NCBI GenBank assembly: GCA_003427395.1
Contig: BFEA01000073.1
Location: 2,976,677-2,997,821, forward strand
DNA length: 21,145 nucleotides
Reading direction: 5' to 3'
Source: Chara braunii
Taxonomy: Eukaryota > Streptophyta > Charophyceae > Charales > Characeae
In this document: positions 17,820-21,145 of the stretch, piece by piece
Layout: every line of letters begins with the position of its first letter
Position numbering within the stretch: position 1 is the first letter of the stretch
Notes under the pieces: generated by a model
Told to the model about the DNA's origin: nothing
Databases searched by the model: none
The model's input: only the letters and a program-made list of their open reading frames with translations
Position numbers and translations under genes: made by a program

Positions 17820-18116
17820 ATGTACTTGGCCAAAATAAGGCCCGGATACCCTCGGGAAGGCCTAATGGTAGAATTTTGCCTTGGGGGTACCTCGGTTCAC
17901 CTCAAGGCACATGAAGAGGATCATGGGTTGGTCGAACTGTTGGTTTCAGCCTACATAAGCTGGGGATTCAGTCTGCCACACTCACATTTGCATGAGGAGT
18001 GCCCATGCTGCCCAAGTGAGCTCATAGAAAAACTTTCTCACTTGGACAGCGGAGAGGGGAACCCCTACTATTTGGAGAGCTTAGAGGAGACTGTGAGCTG
18101 GGAGAGAAAGCTTTAG
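17820..18116 (+). CDS. Isolated unrecognised ORF (98 aa from ATG)
   Basis: The frame is open from about 17735, giving about 127 codons, with the first ATG at 17820 and the stop at 18114-18116. Composition is balanced rather than low complexity. It has MYLAKIRPGYPREGL at the start and a HEECPCCPSEL segment near residues 58-68 with clustered Cys and His. I recognise no domain and see no relative in the window. Downstream is purine-rich DNA, a GTAAGT donor-like site near 18390, then a long CTT tract. It could be an exon, a transposon fragment or chance. Confidence 0.25.
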   Translation: MYLAKIRPGYPREGLMVEFCLGGTSVHLKAHEEDHGLVELLVSAYISWGFSLPHSHLHEECPCCPSELIEKLSHLDSGEGNPYYLESLEETVSWERKL

Positions 18117-18407
18117 AGGTTAGTGGAGGTGAGGCTGGTCTAGGGTGGTGATCCGCCATAGTCCCCAAGGTGTGAGGAAGAGAGAAAGGTTAGAGAGAGT
18201 CTCATTAGCCCTCCTAGAGGGGAGGACTCCATAGCCATAGTAGGAGAAGTTTGTCATAGCTTGGGTAAAGTTGAGAGAGGAAGGAGAGAGGGGCTTGAGG
18301 AAGAAGAGAGTCATAGCCAAGGTGATACTTGGGCAAGAGAGAGGAAGCTTCATTAAAGTTGGGGCTCCATCTCCAAGACCTAAAGAAGGTAAGTGGAAAG
18401 GAGGAGA

Positions 18408-18607
18408 TCCTTCTCCTTCTCCTTCTTCTTCCTCTTCTTCTTCTTCTTTTTCTTCTTCTTTTTCTTCTTATTCTTATTATTATTCCTCTTCTTCTTCTTC
18501 TTCTTCTTCTTTCCCTCCTCCTTCCCCTTCTTTTTTTTTTTCTTCTTCCTCTTGTTCTTCTTCTTTTTCTTCTTCTTCTTCTTCTTCTTCTTCTTCTTCT
18601 TCTTCTC
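18408..18607. repeat. (CTT)n microsatellite, about 200 bp
   Basis: An imperfect CTT/TTC tract. All three plus-strand frames are open through it (poly-Ser, poly-Leu, poly-Phe), which marks them as artefacts. It directly precedes the satellite array. The purine-rich stretch 18117-18407 holds no supported gene. Confidence 0.9.
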
Positions 18608-18623
18608 CTCCTAGAGACACTAT

Positions 18624-20363
18624 TCTAACTCATGCTTTTGACTCACATGATAGTAGGTGATGTTACGATTCTTCCTTGGATGATCACATGCTTCAATCTT
18701 GTGTTTTTCTCTACTCTACTTCATGCTTTTCACTCACATAGTGGTAGGTGATGTCCCGAGTCTTCCTTGGTTGATCTCATGCTTCAATCTTGTGTTTTGA
18801 TCTAGTCTAACTCATGTTTTTCACTCACATAGTAGTAGGTGATGTCCCCATTCTTCTTTGGTTGATGTCATGATTCAATCTTGTGTTTTTCTTTAATCTA
18901 ACTCATGCTTTTCACTCACATAGTAGTAGGTGATGTCCCGATTCTTCCTTGGTTGATCTCATGCTTCAATCTTGTGTTTTGGTCTAGTCTAACTCATGTT
19001 TTCCACTCACATGATAATAGGTGATGTTCTGATTCTTCCTTGGATGATCTCATGCTTCAATCTTGTGTTTTTCTCTAGTCTAGCTCATGCTTTTCACTCA
19101 CATAGTAGTAGGTGATGTCCCGAGTCTTCCTTGGTTGATCTCATGCTTCAATCTTGTGTTTTTATCTAGTTTAGCTCATGCTTTTCACTCACATAGTAAT
19201 AGGTGATGTCCCGATTCTTCCTTGGTTGATCTCATGGTTCAATCTTGTGTTTTGATCTAATCTAGCTCATGCTTTCACTCACACAGTAGTACGTGATGTC
19301 CCGATTCTTCCTTGGTTGATCTCATGCTTCAATCTTGTGTTTTGGTCTTGTCTAACTCATGCTTTTCACTCACATGATAGAAGGTGATGTTCTGATTCTT
19401 CCTTTGATGATCCCATGCTTCAATCTTGTGCTTTGATCTAGTCTAGCTCATGCTTTTTACTCACATAGTAGTAGGTGATCATGATGTCCCGATTCTTCCT
19501 TGGTGGATCTCATGCTTCAATCTTATCTAACTCATGTTTTTCACTCACATAGTGGTAGGTGATGTCCCGATTCTTTCTTGGTGGATGTCATGTTTCAATG
19601 TTGTGTTTTGATCTAGTCTAGCTAATGCTTTTCACTCACATGGTAGTAGGTGATGTCCCGATTCTTCCTTGGTTGGTCTCATGCTTTAATCTTGTGTTTT
19701 GGTCTAACTCATGTTTTTCACTCACATGATAGTAGGTGATGTTCCGATTCTTCCTTGGATGATCTCATGCTTCAATTTTGTGTTTTTCTCTACTCTAGTT
19801 AGCGTTTTTCACTCACATAGTAGTAGGTGATGTCTCGATTCTTCCTTGGTTGATCTCATGCTTCACTCTTGTGTTATGATCTTGTCTAACTCATGCTAGT
19901 TGTAGGTGATGTTCCGATTCTTCCTTGGAGGATCTCATGCTTCAATCTTGTGTTTTTTTCTAGTCTAGCTCATGCTTTTCACTCAAATGATCGTAGGTGA
20001 TGTTCCGATTTTTCCTTGCATGATCTAATGTTTCCATGTTGTGTTTTACTCTGGTCTTGCTCATGCTTTACACTCACACAGTAGTGGGTGATGTCCCGAT
20101 TCTTCCTTGGTTGATCTCATGCTTCAATCTTGTGTTTTGATCTAGTCTAACTTATGCGTTTCACTCACATGATAGTAGGTGATGTCCCGATTCTTCCTTG
20201 GTTGGTCTCATGCTTCAATCTTGTGTTTTGATCTAATTTAGCTCATACGTTTTCACTCACATAGTAGCAAGTGATGTCCCAATTCATTCTTGATTGCTTG
20301 TCATGCTCGAATCTTGTGTTTTGATCTAGTTTAGCTCATGTTTTCACTCACATAGTAGTTAGT
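18624..20363. repeat. 91-bp satellite array, about 19 monomers
   Basis: The GTAGGTGATGT landmark recurs at steps of 91 bp, with a few of 79, 84, 86, 90 or 92. The monomer reads GTGATGTCCCGATTCTTCC, TTGGTTGATCTCATGCTTC, AATCTTGTGTTTTGATC, TAGTCTAACTCATGC, then TTTTCACTCACATAGTAG. Two monomer types are visible. Type B has CATGATAG, GTTC(C/T)GA, GGATGATC and TTTTTCTC. It occupies monomers 1, 5, 9 and 13, then 15 and 16. No ORF is maintained. A local rearrangement at 19471-19562 has an extra CATGAT and a deletion. Confidence 0.9.
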
Positions 20364-21145
20364 GGTGTTCCGTTTCACACTTGGTTGCTCTTCCACTCAT
20401 ATGCATGTGCTTTCACTACTTCAACCTTCACTATTGTCAAATTCATGTCTGTTGTACTGTTTCGTTTCACACTTGGTTGCTCTTCCACTCATGTGCATGT
20501 GCTTTCACTAGTTCAACCTTCGCTATTGTCAAGTTCACGTGTGTTATAGTTTTCTGTTTCACACTTAGTTGCTCCTCCTGTTTCACACTTGGTTGCTCCT
20601 CCACTCATGTGCATGTGCTTTCACTAGTTCAATCTTCACTTTGTCAAGTTCATGTGTGTTGTAGTGTTTCGTTTCACACTTGGTTGCTCTTCCGCTCATG
20701 TACATGTGCTTTCACTAGTTGAATCTTCACTATTGTCAAGTTCATGTGTGTAGTAGTATTCAATTTTTACAATTGGTTGCTCTTTCACTAATGTGCATGG
20801 ACCTTCATCAGTTCAATCTTCACTATTATCAAGATCATGTGTGTAGTAGTGTTTCGTTTCACGCTTGGTTGCTCTTTCACCCATGTGCATGTGCTGTCAT
20901 TAGTTCAATCTTCATTCTCAAGTTCATGTGTGTAGTAGAGTTATGTTTCACACTTCGTTGCTCTTTCACTCATGTTCATGTGCTTTCACTAGTTCAATCT
21001 TCACTATTGTCAAGTTTCTGTGTGTAGTGGTGTTTCGTTTTCACACTTGGTTTCTCTTCCACTCATGTGCATGTGCTTTCACTAGTTCAACCTTCGCTAT
21101 TATCAAGTTCATGTGTGTTGTAGTGTTCCGTTTCACATTTGGTTG
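20364..21145. repeat. Related satellite of about 92 bp, continuing past the window end
   Basis: The TTGGTTGCTC landmark recurs at steps of 89-93 bp (20381, 20473, 20565, 20680, 20773, 20865, 20954, 21047, 21139), plus one 24-bp partial duplication at about 20565-20589. The monomer reads GTTTCGTTTCACACTTGG, TTGCTCTTCCACTCATG, TGCATGTGCTTTCACTAG, TTCAACCTTCACTATTG, then TCAAGTTCATGTGTGTTG. Its first third resembles the 91-bp family (GTCCCGATTCTTCCTTGG against GTTTCGTTTCACACTTGG). Open frames across it are repeat translations, not genes. Confidence 0.9.

Noticed and set aside
18271-18660. Long plus-strand frames encoding poly-Ser, poly-Leu and poly-Phe
   Set aside because: All three frames are open because the DNA is a CTT microsatellite; there is no coding evidence.
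20381-21027. Frames of 113 and 102 codons in the satellite
   Set aside because: They translate tandem monomers (recurring HVC..VSFHTW) and have no non-repeat sequence.
1-21145. CRISPR array, rRNA genes or intact tRNA genes
   Set aside because: The tandem repeats have no unique spacers between constant repeats, and no rRNA core motif or fully foldable tRNA was seen.

Overview
This 21 kb window looks like nuclear DNA of a eukaryote, most likely from the green lineage. It has long A/T homopolymers, microsatellites, a tRNA-headed SINE-like element, a foldback (MITE-like) element, satellite DNA and a good 3' splice site, and it has no bacterial-style gene packing. The plant hint is weak: a cluster of AGGGTTT/ACCCTAA telo-box motifs near 9.9 kb and retroelement-like sequence style. 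I cannot name the species.

Layout: (1) 1-5.0 kb holds three tandem plus-strand copies of one unrecognised gene of about 305-334 codons. Copies 1 and 2 are open. Copy 3 is open apart from one in-frame TGA. Short stem-loops with arms of the type AAGTGNGAG/CTCGCACTT and mostly a TTCA loop lie at or after the gene ends. (2) 5.05-5.37 kb is a minus-strand tRNA-derived SINE-like element whose 3' end would be poly(T). (3) 6.8-8.3 kb holds two related, damaged minus-strand reading frames in tandem. They share a tryptophan-rich core, and the better copy has a very acidic tail. (4) 8.3-9.6 kb is AT-rich DNA punctuated by four copies of a GC-rich block that can form two small hairpins. A 166 bp foldback element sits in the last unit. 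(5) 9.8-14.1 kb has no gene I can defend, only low-complexity tracts, isolated hairpins and a short duplication. (6) 14.1-17.8 kb is a hairpin-dense, duplicated, non-coding region with several recurring hairpin families, including one with a GAGG loop. (7) 17.7-18.1 kb has an isolated ORF of about 98 codons, followed by a 200 bp (CTT)n tract. (8) 18.6 kb to the window end is satellite DNA: about 19 monomers of 91 bp with a four-monomer higher-order pattern, passing into a related family of about 92 bp.

No pathway can be assembled from these genes. The most interesting items are the tandem gene family with its hairpins, the recurrent GAGG-loop hairpins, the paired minus-strand ORFs and the higher-order satellite. 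All sequence comparisons were made by eye within this window.
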